DNA of 64,000 nt from Chlorobium sp. (GCA_028277225.1 JANQHB010000033.1:1-64000), one strand, 5' to 3'. Numbered from the stretch's first letter, positions 24,477-33,713 are shown. Made by a program: numbers and translations. Notes: generated by a model not told the origin, from the letters alone.

Positions 24477-25349
24477 ATGAAGAGCGAATTAAGAAAACCG
24501 GAGTGGCTGAAAACGCAGTTTGGCGGACTGTCTCATAATTTTGCGGCCACAAAAAAGCAGGTGTCTGACAACGGGCTCAATACCGTCTGCAGGTCAGCAC
24601 AATGTCCGAACCTTCATGAGTGCTGGTCTGCAGGCACGGCTACGTTTCTGCTTCTCGGCAACAGTTGTACAAGGAGTTGCCGGTTTTGCGCCGTAACAAC
24701 ATCGGCTTCTCCCCCCCTTCCTCTACCTGATGAGCCTGAACGAATAGCCCGAGCGGTAAAAAGTATGCGTCTCGGCCATGTTGTGCTGACAAGCGTAACT
24801 CGCGATGATCTCGATGATGGCGGCTCTTCTGCATGGGCTGAAACCGTCGAAGCCGTCAGGAGAGAAAATCCTCAAACGACCGTTGAATGCCTTATTCCTG
24901 ATTTCAGGGGCGAGCGGACGGCTCTGGAAAGAGTTATGAGCAGGAGACCGGATATCCTGAACCATAATGTTGAAACCGTTCCTTACCTTTATGAGACTGT
25001 CAGGCCCCAGGCTGACTACAGGCGATCCCTCGATGTTCTTCGCATGGCCGGCATCGAATTCGGTCTTATCGCAAAATCCGGACTGATGGTGGGGATGGGC
25101 GAAACCGAAGATCAGATAATGTGCGTTCTCGATGATCTTGCGGAAACGGGTTGCAGGCACGTGACAATCGGGCAGTATCTCCAGCCGTCTTTTCGACATT
25201 ATCCTGTCCATAGCTATGTTACTCCGGAATGTTTCGAGCGGTACCGTCAGTATGCCGAAGGTCTCGGCTTCAGGAACGTGCAGTCCGGACCATATGTCAG
25301 GAGTTCGTATCATGCGGCAGAAACTCTTTATCGAAAAATCAATCTCTAA
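24477..25349 (+). CDS. lipA: Lipoyl synthase
   Basis: LipA inserts two sulfur atoms into octanoyl groups on lipoyl domains by radical SAM chemistry. The 290-residue protein has both cluster motifs: the auxiliary Cys38-x4-Cys43-x5-Cys49 and the radical SAM Cys64-x3-Cys68-x2-Cys71 (GNSCTRSCRFC). The HNVETVPYLY and GLMVGMGET segments are also family hallmarks. An AGGAG site precedes the start. It is followed after 21 bp by a membrane protein gene. Confidence 0.97.
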   Translation: MKSELRKPEWLKTQFGGLSHNFAATKKQVSDNGLNTVCRSAQCPNLHECWSAGTATFLLLGNSCTRSCRFCAVTTSASPPLPLPDEPERIARAVKSMRLGHVVLTSVTRDDLDDGGSSAWAETVEAVRRENPQTTVECLIPDFRGERTALERVMSRRPDILNHNVETVPYLYETVRPQADYRRSLDVLRMAGIEFGLIAKSGLMVGMGETEDQIMCVLDDLAETGCRHVTIGQYLQPSFRHYPVHSYVTPECFERYRQYAEGLGFRNVQSGPYVRSSYHAAETLYRKINL

Positions 25350-25370
25350 ACATTTAAAAAACAAATTCTT

Positions 25371-25949
25371 ATGGAGTGGTCAATCCCAGCTAAAGTCTTT
25401 ACGTACTGGTTTATCGCCGTTGTGATCGGTCTGGCTTTTTTCCGGAAGGAAACCTTCAGCTTCAACACGAGTTTTGATCGTCGCCGCATTATTCTGCTTG
25501 GCGTCTCTCTTCTGATCGTAATCTTCAACGCAGTCATTTATACGAATTCGACGTTTGACGGCGGGAGACCGCTCGACATTGCAACGGTCATTGTTTTCAC
25601 GGTGGGGAACGGTATTGCTGAAACGTTTATGTTTTATGCGGCTTTTGTCATTGGAGAAAAGCTGGCCGGAATGGTCACAAAGAATGCGTGGGTACTGTTT
25701 ACAGCAGGTTTTGTCGGTTTCATGATCTATAGCGGTTTTATACACGCCCTGTTCTGGCTGGACTTTTTGCCGGAACATATCAACCAGTCAAGCCCGTTCA
25801 AGCCGTTATTCATGCCGACGCAGATAATGATTGCCGGAAGCTGGGCATTGAGCTTTTTCTGGTATCGCGATCTTCCTTCTGTTTTCGTGCTGCACGGTCT
25901 GGTGGATCTGACTATGGTGCTGAACGTGAAGTTTTCACTATTTGGGTAA
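25371..25949 (+). CDS. CPBP-like integral membrane protein
   Basis: The 192-residue protein has about six membrane helices. The arrangement of AETFMFYAAF, GFIHALFWLD and LHGLVDLTM resembles the three conserved motifs of CPBP intramembrane proteases (EExxxR, FxxxH, HxxxD/N), but the first motif lacks the catalytic glutamate pair, so protease activity is doubtful. It begins 21 bp after lipA and may be cotranscribed. It ends at the large hairpin 25949-26074. Confidence 0.5.
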   Translation: MEWSIPAKVFTYWFIAVVIGLAFFRKETFSFNTSFDRRRIILLGVSLLIVIFNAVIYTNSTFDGGRPLDIATVIVFTVGNGIAETFMFYAAFVIGEKLAGMVTKNAWVLFTAGFVGFMIYSGFIHALFWLDFLPEHINQSSPFKPLFMPTQIMIAGSWALSFFWYRDLPSVFVLHGLVDLTMVLNVKFSLFG

Positions 25950-26074
25950 AAAACGCCGTGAGTGCCCCAATAGCTTCGTTGAGCGGTGTTCGGAATCCTC
26001 ATGTCCCGACCTGTCGGGACACTCCGGTTTCTGTGCTCCGTTCGTCTTGCTCTTGTAACACTCACGGCGTTTTT
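25949..26074. terminator. Large nested hairpin, probable terminator
   Basis: A 16-bp perfect outer stem (AAAAACGCCGTGAGTG, 25949-25964, with its complement at 26059-26074, ending in T5) encloses about 94 nt that contain an inner 9-bp hairpin (TGTCCCGAC, 26002-26010, with 26013-26021). The outer stem starts at the last base of the membrane protein stop codon. Confidence 0.65.
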
Positions 26075-26157
26075 CAGGGTTTTATTGTGAATCTGTATCT
26101 GAACGTGTTTCCTTTCCCTTTTTCCTTTTGACTTTCTTAATTCTTGATTTTGAGCTT

Positions 26158-26865
26158 ATGCGATACAATGGAACGGTTCTGGTTGCGGGGGCTACCGGCC
26201 GTACCGGCCAATGGGTTGTCAGGCGCCTTCAGCACTATGGTGTCGACTTCCGGCTTTTTGTTCGGTCGGGTGAAAAGGCTCTTGAAACATTCGGCCCGGA
26301 GTATGTCGACCGTTTGAGTATCGGCAGTGTTGAAAACGAGGCAGAGATTGATGCTGCCGTGAAACACGCTGATGCTGTTATCTCTGCTGTCGGCGGTAAC
26401 GTTATGGATCCTGAAGCGCCGCCACCATCCGCAATCGACCGGGACGGGGTCAAAAGGCTTGCCGCAAGGGCAAGATCCAACGGAGCATCGCGATTTATTC
26501 TTGTCAGTTCCCTTGCGGTCACCAAACCCGACCATCCGCTCAACAAGTACGGCAACGTTCTTCTTATGAAGCTCGAGGGCGAAGACGAAGTGCGAAGGCT
26601 TTACGATAAAGAAGGTTTCAGCTATACCATCCTCAGGCCGGGAGGCCTGATCGATGAAGATCCTCCGCTATCCCATGCAATGCTTTTCGATACCGGCGAC
26701 CGGATTGAAACAGGAACCATAAATCGTTGTGATGTTGCCGAGGCCGCAGTCGAGGCATTATGGACTCCAGAGGCCCGCAATCTCACCTTTGAGCTTATTC
26801 AGCAGGAGAAAGAACCCCAGGAATCGTTCGAGAAATATTTCAGAATCGTAAATCGTGATTCGTAA
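26158..26865 (+). CDS. NAD(P)-binding protein, atypical SDR
   Basis: The 235-residue protein has an N-terminal Rossmann fold with GATGRTGQWV (residues about 10-19), then SAVGG and RFILVSSLAVTKPDHPLNKYGNVLLMKLEGEDEVR, as in SDR-a5/NmrA-like proteins of phototrophs. The substrate is unknown. I set the start at the ATG at 26158 (MRYNGTVLVAG), 11 residues into the longest frame. Its final residues (NRDS) and TAA stop lie in the left arm of the heptamer-type repeat 26844-26931. Confidence 0.8.
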   Translation: MRYNGTVLVAGATGRTGQWVVRRLQHYGVDFRLFVRSGEKALETFGPEYVDRLSIGSVENEAEIDAAVKHADAVISAVGGNVMDPEAPPPSAIDRDGVKRLAARARSNGASRFILVSSLAVTKPDHPLNKYGNVLLMKLEGEDEVRRLYDKEGFSYTILRPGGLIDEDPPLSHAMLFDTGDRIETGTINRCDVAEAAVEALWTPEARNLTFELIQQEKEPQESFEKYFRIVNRDS

Positions 26866-26931
26866 ATCGTGAATCGATGTACATTTTTGGTCATGTTTTT
26901 TTTCTTTCCATTCACGATTCACGATTCACGA
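26844..26931. repeat. Heptamer-based inverted repeat spanning two gene ends
   Basis: The left arm (26844-26876) is built of AATCGTAAATCGTGATTCGT-like units, the right arm (26909-26931) of CACGATT units. Both convergent genes terminate inside the arms: the rightward one encodes ...NRDS, the leftward one ...NRES. Confidence 0.85.
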
Positions 26932-27721
26932 CCAACATCTTGGCGACGATCCTCAGTACTGTCATCGGGATCGAGCGGTAGCGGATCTGTTTACCTGTTC
27001 CTTCAACAGTTCTGATTATCGGTACCAGTTTTGCGGCTACAGTTTCGGGTGTTTCGGCAATTGCTTCGAGGAATCTTCTTGTTTTTCCTGACGTATCCCG
27101 CATAAGCAGACCGGTTTTCACCAGGCCGGGACTGATCTCGTGAACACCAATGTTCCGGGTTCCTTCTTTTTCAAGTTCCTTTACAAGGAAACGGCTTGCT
27201 GCCGCTACACCAAGTTTTGAGGCCTTGTGAGGGATGTTTGATCGGGAGAACAATGCGCCGAAATGAGTGAAACCCATGTTGCAGATATGGTATGAGTATT
27301 GTTCTTTTGCCAGTTGTTTTTTCATTATGGTCATTGCTGCTTTTGTCATCAGCAGTGTGCCGGTCAGGTTTGTTGCACATGTTTCGACTATATCTGACGC
27401 ATCGAGTTTCCATATGGGAGCCTTCAGGGATCCGGCAGTACCTGCGTTGTTGATCCATATATCTATCGTGCCGAGTTTTTCTGCAACCGAAGAACAGAAA
27501 CGATCGAGCCTCTCCGGTTCCGCAGCGTCGTGACGGATGCTGAAAAGATTGTTATTGCCTGTTTCTTTTTTTAGCGCTGTGACCGATTCCTTCAGGCGAT
27601 CAGGATCCCTGCCGGTGATCAGTACATGATCACCCGCAATTAAAAATTCCCGGGATAACGCATAACCAAGTCCCCTGCTCCCACCGGTTATGACAACGTT
27701 GCGGTTAAAGTGTCTGCTCAT
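26912..27721 (-). CDS. SDR resembling chlorophyll b reductase (NYC1/NOL-like)
   Basis: The 269-residue SDR has TGGSRGLG (residues 12-19) and NNAG (91-94). Several stretches read like the plant NYC1/NOL proteins, which reduce the 7-formyl group of chlorophyll b: SRGLGYALSREFLIAGDHV, IDIWINNAGTAG, NIGVHEISPGLVKTGLL and ETPETVAAKLVPIIRTVEGTGKQI. The catalytic tyrosine position holds His165 (PHKASK) and the serine position a threonine, so the mechanism may differ or activity be lost. It lies 125 bp downstream of the [2Fe-2S]-DUF4332 gene on the same strand. The C-terminal NRES is encoded by the repeat. The function in pigment metabolism is inferred. Confidence 0.75.
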   Translation of the reverse strand: MSRHFNRNVVITGGSRGLGYALSREFLIAGDHVLITGRDPDRLKESVTALKKETGNNNLFSIRHDAAEPERLDRFCSSVAEKLGTIDIWINNAGTAGSLKAPIWKLDASDIVETCATNLTGTLLMTKAAMTIMKKQLAKEQYSYHICNMGFTHFGALFSRSNIPHKASKLGVAAASRFLVKELEKEGTRNIGVHEISPGLVKTGLLMRDTSGKTRRFLEAIAETPETVAAKLVPIIRTVEGTGKQIRYRSIPMTVLRIVAKMLVVNRES

Positions 27722-27845
27722 GGTAAGGAAAAAGTGCTGTTGTTATAAACTTCTTTTTTTTGAATCTCTAAAGTACTTTATTTATTAAAGAACTTTATAC
27801 AAAAACAAAAATGTACTATCGAGGCTCTCTTCTTTTTTGTCTTTT

Positions 27846-28898
27846 TCAATACGATATCTGTCGAGGCAGTTCCTTTGCTGCAGCTATCCAGGTTGTCACA
27901 TCCTCCAGTGAAGGCGCTTGCTCGACCAGCTTCTCTACTCTGTTGACTTCAGAGAGCTTTTTATGGAGATTACCCGGATTACGATGCGAAAGTTCCGGAA
28001 CGGTATCGACCCCGGCCATCTCCAGCAGACGGGCAAGATACACATCGATCCCTCCTACCCGGCAAAGATCGGCATAGTTCACCATCGTCAAAACCTCCTG
28101 AACGCTGAGCCCGCATTCATCGGCCAGATCTTTTCTGCCGGCAGGCATTTTACCTCGCTGCAGAACCTGGGATAACGAGGAAAAACCTGCCTTTTCAAGT
28201 TTGCCCGAAAGCCTTGAGCCGAGAGCAGAAAAAACGGATGCTGCAGGCTCGCTTTTTTGCTCTTTCCTGCCTCCAATCCTGACAACCACACGCACCAGAC
28301 TCTCCCCGGGTGCATCCGGTGCAACATCATCCGAAAACGGAAGCATTTTCCGGCAGAAGTCAACCATGACGTTTATCTGCTCCTTGAAAGGAATCGACGC
28401 TCTGGCACTGTCGATACTGCTCTGCAATGCCTCTCCCATTCCGGAAAAAGCTTCGTCAAGGGCTTCCTGTCCCTGATTCTGGACCTCTCCCTTCTGTATC
28501 CGGTCTATGACATTGGTTACTCCAGGAACAAAACGCTCTGCTGCCGACTTCCCCATATCAACACTATAGCTGAAAAGTGAAAGAGGATTGCTGAGTAACA
28601 AACGCCGAACCTCCTCCGGACGGGAAAGAAGACGAATCGTCCCTTCTTTTTCAATCGTAGCCTGGCATGCCAGCCTGCCCCCCTCATCCACCTGTTTTTG
28701 GGATAAAAAGGCCGTTTCAACATCACTGAAAGGAGCAAGACAATCGCCTCCCTCAAGCACCGTGACATAACAAGTCTGACAGATACCCAGCCCACCGCAG
28801 ACATGGCCAACATGGGATTTGCACTCCATCGCAACCCTTAAAAGCTTATCGCCGACCGAACCGGCGAAAGGTTTATCGTTGATGATGATATTCATCAT
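27846..28898 (-). CDS. [2Fe-2S] ferredoxin-DUF4332 fusion, chlorosome-type
   Basis: The 350-residue protein starts with an adrenodoxin-type [2Fe-2S] domain (residues 1-95) with Cys34-x5-Cys40-x2-Cys43 and Cys78. This pattern and the VGDKLLRVAMECKSHVGHVCGG stretch recall the chlorosome envelope proteins CsmI, CsmJ and CsmX, which are only about 220-245 residues. A middle helical linker (about 105-190) follows, and the C-terminal 110 residues (LSQVLQRGKMPAGRKDLADECGLSVQEVLTMVNYADLCRVGG...) look like a DUF4332 helix-hairpin-helix domain. The ATG pair at 28898/28895 was preferred to a longer start. Location in or near the chlorosome is an inference. Confidence 0.75.
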   Translation of the reverse strand: MMNIIINDKPFAGSVGDKLLRVAMECKSHVGHVCGGLGICQTCYVTVLEGGDCLAPFSDVETAFLSQKQVDEGGRLACQATIEKEGTIRLLSRPEEVRRLLLSNPLSLFSYSVDMGKSAAERFVPGVTNVIDRIQKGEVQNQGQEALDEAFSGMGEALQSSIDSARASIPFKEQINVMVDFCRKMLPFSDDVAPDAPGESLVRVVVRIGGRKEQKSEPAASVFSALGSRLSGKLEKAGFSSLSQVLQRGKMPAGRKDLADECGLSVQEVLTMVNYADLCRVGGIDVYLARLLEMAGVDTVPELSHRNPGNLHKKLSEVNRVEKLVEQAPSLEDVTTWIAAAKELPRQISY

Positions 28899-29003
28899 GG
28901 CTGGATCCCGGATATTTTTACTGGCGACTCTGTTCCGTTTCAATTTATTGTCTTAAAAATAACAAAAAATAACAGCCTCTCCTTTTCATCATAGGGGACT
29001 CAC

Positions 29004-32000
29004 GTGTATTTTGCAGGGCAGGAACTGCTCTGGAGTCCAGAAAAAAGCTATGACAATCGATGGGCCGATTTGAGCGGCTGTCAGGTCGGGACGTTCGGCC
29101 AAGAAAGAATAATCAGTTACTACATGTCCGTCAATTCATCGAAACGCCGTCAGGAAAAGTGGGTTTTTGCCGTTGACCGGGGTGGTACGTTTACCGACAT
29201 TGTCGGCTTTGAACCGTCCGGAACATTACATACCCGGAAACTCCTGTCCGTATCAGACGCTTATGATGACGCCGGTATAGAAGGCATCCGCTCTATTCTC
29301 GGAATTCAGCCGCAAACGCCCCTCGATCCTGAACGGATAGGTTGTATCCGTATCGGTACCACTGTAGCCACAAACGCTCTTCTGGAAAGAAAAGGTGCTT
29401 TTTCCGCCCTGTTTACAACCGAAGGTTTCGAAGATCTGCTTTCAATCGGTAATGGAACACGACCCGACCTGTTCAACATTAAAACAAAAAAGCCCCATCC
29501 CATCTATGACTCCGTTCATGGATTCCCGGAAGAGGTCGACGCATCCGGTACGGTAAAAAAAATACTCGATCAGGATGCGGCAGAACGAATGCTTCGAAAT
29601 ATTCGTGAATCCGGTTATGACAACATTGCCATTGTCCTGAAACACTCCTGGATCAATCCAGTTCACGAAAAGATCGTCGCCCGTATCGCACGTGAACTGA
29701 TCGGTATCCGGCACGTTGTCGCATCACATGAGGTGATGCCCCTCATCAACTTCCTCAAAAGGGGGCAGACAACAATGCTGGAAGCCTATCTCGGACCGGT
29801 TCTCTTCAGCTATGCCGATACCCTGACAAAACTTGCAGGACCAGTCAGGATCGAGTTCATGCAGAGTTCCGGAGGATTGATCAGCTCCGGAAACCTTCGC
29901 GCAAAGGATACGATCCTTTCAGGTCCTGCAGGCGGAGTTATCGGTTCCGGGAATCTCTCGGAAAAACTCGGCATCAGGCAGTCGATCGGATTCGACATGG
30001 GTGGAACATCAACCGATGTCTCCCGGTTTGACGGCGATTTTCACCATGTTTTCGAAAATACCGTTGCCGGTGTTCCTTTCCATACCGATATGCTCGATGT
30101 CGAAACTGTCGCTGCCGGCGGTGGCTCCATCCTCTCTTTTGACGGAGAAAGGTTGCTTGTCGGACCTGAATCTGCAGGCTCAAACCCCGGACCTGCCTGT
30201 TACGGCCTCGGGGGTCCGCTTACCGTAACCGATGCCAACCTGTTGCTCGGGAGGATCATACCAGATGTCATGCCCAGTACGTTCGGCCCGGAACATCAAA
30301 ACGCCCTGGACATCTCTGCAACGAGGATGCTTTTCACCGATCTGGCCAACAAGGTCAATCGCGCAACCGGAAATACCTACACGCCTGAAGCCCTTGCCGA
30401 AGGTTATCTCAAAATAGCGAACGAGATCATGTGCAGGGCGATGAAAAAAATATCCGTGTCGCGGGGTTATGACATACGCCACCATGCCCTGATCTGTTTT
30501 GGTGGTGCCGCGCCGCAGCACGCCTGCGACATCGCACGCATCCTCGGGATTGAAAGGATCATCATCCACCCGCTTTCAAGCGTTCTTTCTGCATACGGAA
30601 TTGCCGTTGCAGACCGTCGTGAACGCACTGCTTACGCAGTTATGGAGCCTCTCGACAAAGAACTTCCCGGAAAACTGAAAGAGAAAGCCGGAAAAGCAGC
30701 AGAACGGCTTGCGCAAAGAGTACACACGAAAGGAGAGATTGCCGACATAACCATTCGGATATTCCTCGATCTAAGGCCCCAGGGGACCGATACCTGGCTC
30801 TCCATTCCTGCAGGAGAAGGAACAGGACACGTCTCTTTCGATCCTGTCGACCGGATACTCGAGCGTTTCAGAAAAGACTATTATGAAAGATTCGGTTTCC
30901 GGCCGGAAAATGAAACAACCGAGACAGTGAACATACGGATAGACGTCTCTCAGTCTTCACCACTTCCCGACCTGGCCGTTGCTGCCCCTTCCGATACGAT
31001 TTCCCGGACACCCCTCCCTGTCTCCTCCCAGTCTGTCTGGATATCGGGAGCACTGAGAAACATCCCTGTCTTTGACCGCACAGGACTTATACCCGGCCAG
31101 AGGCTCGATGGACCAGCAATGGTCACCAACAGCCAGTTGACCCTGTTTATCCAGGAAGGGTTCACCTCCAGGGTGGATGGAATGAACAACCTTTTGCTGA
31201 CCGATATCTCCGGTGGAACATCCACAGCGCAAAAATCAGAAACGGATATCTCCAGGCCGGACCCTGTAATGCTCGAGGTGTTCAACAACCTGTTTATGAA
31301 CATAGCCGAACAGATGGGCCATACGCTCTCCAATACCGCACATTCGGTCAATATGAAAGAACGGCATGATTTTTCATGTGCCCTTTTCGATGAAGAAGGC
31401 CGGCTCATTGCTCATGCGCCTCACATTCCGGTACATCTTGGTGCCATGGAAGCAACGGTCCGCCATATTATCGAAGAGAACCGGGAGACAATGCGAAATG
31501 GTGATATGTATCTTGCCAACAATCCGCATCAGGGCGGTTCACACCTGCCCGACATGACGATTGTCACACCGGTCTTCTGCCGGGAAGAAAAACCCTCCTA
31601 CTATCTCGCAAACCGCGGTCATCATGCCGATATCGGAGGAATCACGCCCGGCTCCATGCCTCCCTCGAGCAAAACTATTTATGACGAGGGAATCGTTATA
31701 GGCAATTTCCTTCTGGTCCGGGACGGCCGTTTCCGCGAAAAGGAAGTCACGGGCCTGCTTTCTTCGGGAAACTATCCTGCAAGAAACATTCCCGAGAGAC
31801 TATCAGATCTCAGGGCCCAGATTGCCGCCAACAACAAGGGCCTCATCGAACTCCTGCGCATGAATGAAACATATGGTACCACAACTGTGCAACGGTATAT
31901 GACATTCATCAGAAACAATGCACGGCATGCCATGGAACACGCAATTAAAAAGCTTGTTGCAGATGCCGGTAAACATGAGTTCTCCTACAGCGATCGCATG

Positions 32001-32816
32001 GACAACGGGGCGGTACTGTCCGTTTCCCTTCGTGCCGGCATGACCGGCCAAAAACCAGAGCTGATTGCAGACTTTACCGGAACCGGCCCTCAGGATCCCG
32101 GAAACATTAACGCTCCAAGAGCGGTCGCGACCGCTGCTGTTCTCTATTCCCTGCGGTGTCTTATCGATGAGAACATACCCCTCAATGCCGGCTGCCTCGA
32201 TCCCGTCACCATCATCATTCCCGAACCATCGCTGCTCAATCCGTCCAAAGAGGCCGCTGTTGCTGTCGGCAATGTCGAAACGTCACAGCGGATCGTCGAT
32301 ATCCTTCTCGGAGCCCTCTCTAAAGCGGCAGCATCCCAGGGCACCATGAACAACCTGCTTTTCGGAAAACCGGATAACAGCGGCGCACAATACTATGAAA
32401 CCATTCCCGGCGGCGCAGGAGCTGCCGAGGGATGCCATGGTGCTTCGGCGCTGCAGGTTCATATGACAAATACAAGAATTACCGATCCCGAAATTCTTGA
32501 ACATCGTTTTCCTGCGGTTCGCATCACACGTTTTTCTGTCCGCAGGAATTCCGGAGGATCAGGAAAATGGAACGGGGGAAACGGCGTCACCAGAGTCTTC
32601 CTGTTCAACGAGCCCATGCAGGTCAGCGTCATTTCCGAAAGAAGAAACACAGTGCCTTTCGGGCTCAACGGCGGAAAAAACGGATCAAGCGGAAAAAATC
32701 TTCTCATCCTGGCAGACGGCACCGAAGCCTCTCTCGGCTATAGAGTCGACAGGATATTCATGCCGGGAGAAAGCCTTTCGATCAATACTCCGGGAGGCGG
32801 CGGATTCGGCAGTTGA
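29004..32816 (+). CDS. 5-oxoprolinase/hydantoinase (HyuA-HyuB fusion)
   Basis: The 1270-residue protein fuses a hydantoinase A/oxoprolinase part (about 45-720; FAVDRGGTFTDIVG start, QSSGGLISSGNLRAKDTILSGPAGGVIG, IGFDMGGTSTDVS) to a hydantoinase B part (about 745-1270; VFNNLFMNIAEQMGHTLSNTAHSVNMKER, NNPHQGGSHLPDMT, GGAGAAEGCHG). Such fusions hydrolyse 5-oxo-L-proline to glutamate using ATP. A good AGGGGA site precedes the GTG at 29004; the ATG at 29124 is an alternative that starts just before the family's usual N-terminus. It is divergent from the [2Fe-2S]-DUF4332 gene and appears alone. Confidence 0.92.
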   Translation: MYFAGQELLWSPEKSYDNRWADLSGCQVGTFGQERIISYYMSVNSSKRRQEKWVFAVDRGGTFTDIVGFEPSGTLHTRKLLSVSDAYDDAGIEGIRSILGIQPQTPLDPERIGCIRIGTTVATNALLERKGAFSALFTTEGFEDLLSIGNGTRPDLFNIKTKKPHPIYDSVHGFPEEVDASGTVKKILDQDAAERMLRNIRESGYDNIAIVLKHSWINPVHEKIVARIARELIGIRHVVASHEVMPLINFLKRGQTTMLEAYLGPVLFSYADTLTKLAGPVRIEFMQSSGGLISSGNLRAKDTILSGPAGGVIGSGNLSEKLGIRQSIGFDMGGTSTDVSRFDGDFHHVFENTVAGVPFHTDMLDVETVAAGGGSILSFDGERLLVGPESAGSNPGPACYGLGGPLTVTDANLLLGRIIPDVMPSTFGPEHQNALDISATRMLFTDLANKVNRATGNTYTPEALAEGYLKIANEIMCRAMKKISVSRGYDIRHHALICFGGAAPQHACDIARILGIERIIIHPLSSVLSAYGIAVADRRERTAYAVMEPLDKELPGKLKEKAGKAAERLAQRVHTKGEIADITIRIFLDLRPQGTDTWLSIPAGEGTGHVSFDPVDRILERFRKDYYERFGFRPENETTETVNIRIDVSQSSPLPDLAVAAPSDTISRTPLPVSSQSVWISGALRNIPVFDRTGLIPGQRLDGPAMVTNSQLTLFIQEGFTSRVDGMNNLLLTDISGGTSTAQKSETDISRPDPVMLEVFNNLFMNIAEQMGHTLSNTAHSVNMKERHDFSCALFDEEGRLIAHAPHIPVHLGAMEATVRHIIEENRETMRNGDMYLANNPHQGGSHLPDMTIVTPVFCREEKPSYYLANRGHHADIGGITPGSMPPSSKTIYDEGIVIGNFLLVRDGRFREKEVTGLLSSGNYPARNIPERLSDLRAQIAANNKGLIELLRMNETYGTTTVQRYMTFIRNNARHAMEHAIKKLVADAGKHEFSYSDRMDNGAVLSVSLRAGMTGQKPELIADFTGTGPQDPGNINAPRAVATAAVLYSLRCLIDENIPLNAGCLDPVTIIIPEPSLLNPSKEAAVAVGNVETSQRIVDILLGALSKAAASQGTMNNLLFGKPDNSGAQYYETIPGGAGAAEGCHGASALQVHMTNTRITDPEILEHRFPAVRITRFSVRRNSGGSGKWNGGNGVTRVFLFNEPMQVSVISERRNTVPFGLNGGKNGSSGKNLLILADGTEASLGYRVDRIFMPGESLSINTPGGGGFGS

Positions 32817-32817
32817 A

Positions 32818-32955
32818 TCAGGATTCCTGCAACAATGAACACGAGAGACGCACGATAAGCACTCCAAGCGCTATTGCAGCAAGTGCAAGAAGTAACGCAA
32901 ACCGTCTGTCAGCGGGAACCAGGAAAAACGGATGAACCATCAGCAAAGTCTGCAT
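32818..32955 (-). CDS. Small single-helix membrane protein, 45 residues
   Basis: An ATG at 32955 opens a 45-residue frame with one membrane helix (about residues 19-39, RFALLLALAAIALGVLIVRL) after a conserved-looking MVHPFFLVPADRR start. An AGAAG sequence precedes it. It converges tightly on the oxoprolinase gene. Whether it is expressed is unknown. Confidence 0.4.
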   Translation of the reverse strand: MQTLLMVHPFFLVPADRRFALLLALAAIALGVLIVRLSCSLLQES

Positions 32956-33079
32956 CTTCTGACTTCATATATACATTCTTCTCCCTATAGACAATCCCGT
33001 TTCAAAATACAGAACGATGGTGGATAAATATGATTGACGATCATGTATATTGCATGAAAGACATTGCCCGCAAGAATCC

Positions 33080-33670
33080 ATGAAAACACTTCTCCATAAA
33101 ACGCGCAGTGCCCTCCTTCCTGCTTCTGTCATCGGTATCCTGATCTTTCTCAGCCTCGGCCTTGTTTTTTCAGGTTACAGCTCCGAACCCGAACCTGCAG
33201 ACGTGATAATCATTCTTGGCGGAGATGACGGACCGAGAGTCAGGAAGGGAGGAGAACTTTATCATGCAGGCTATGCTGAAAATATCCTTGTAACGGGAAT
33301 CGACAGTAAATACTATAGCCCTGAACGGCTGGACTGGAGACAGAAACGGCTGATCGATCTTGGTGTGTCAGCAAAGGCGATACTCGTCGATACAAAGTCT
33401 GAAACCACATGGGAAGAAGCTGTAAACTCAATAGCGGTAATGCAGGAAAATGGCTGGAAAAGAGCCGTCATAGTAAGCGATCCCCCACACATGCTCCGAT
33501 TGCATCTTTCCTGGAAAAAGGCGGCGACAGACACCCCGATAAGCTTCACACTTGTTGCAACAAAACCTGAATGGTGGAATCCCCTTTTCTGGTGGAGCAA
33601 CCGGACAGGACTCAGGTTCGTGATCAGCGAAGTCCAGAAAACGCTCTATTACTCGGTCAGGTACTTCTGA
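33080..33670 (+). CDS. YdcF/SanA-like protein (DUF218)
   Basis: The 196-residue protein has an N-terminal membrane anchor (about residues 11-34) and a DUF218 domain: ADVIIILGGDDGPRVRKGGELYHAGYAENILVTG, then ETTWEEAVNSIAVMQENGWKRAVIVSDPPHMLRL. ElyC, SanA and YdcF of E. coli belong here and affect the cell envelope. I chose the ATG at 33080 because the first 10 residues of the longer frame are polar and lack a binding site. No operon partner is visible. Confidence 0.82.
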   Translation: MKTLLHKTRSALLPASVIGILIFLSLGLVFSGYSSEPEPADVIIILGGDDGPRVRKGGELYHAGYAENILVTGIDSKYYSPERLDWRQKRLIDLGVSAKAILVDTKSETTWEEAVNSIAVMQENGWKRAVIVSDPPHMLRLHLSWKKAATDTPISFTLVATKPEWWNPLFWWSNRTGLRFVISEVQKTLYYSVRYF

Positions 33671-33713
33671 CCAGCATCCTTGTTCCATTGAAAAAAAACA
33701 GCTGTCACTACTG

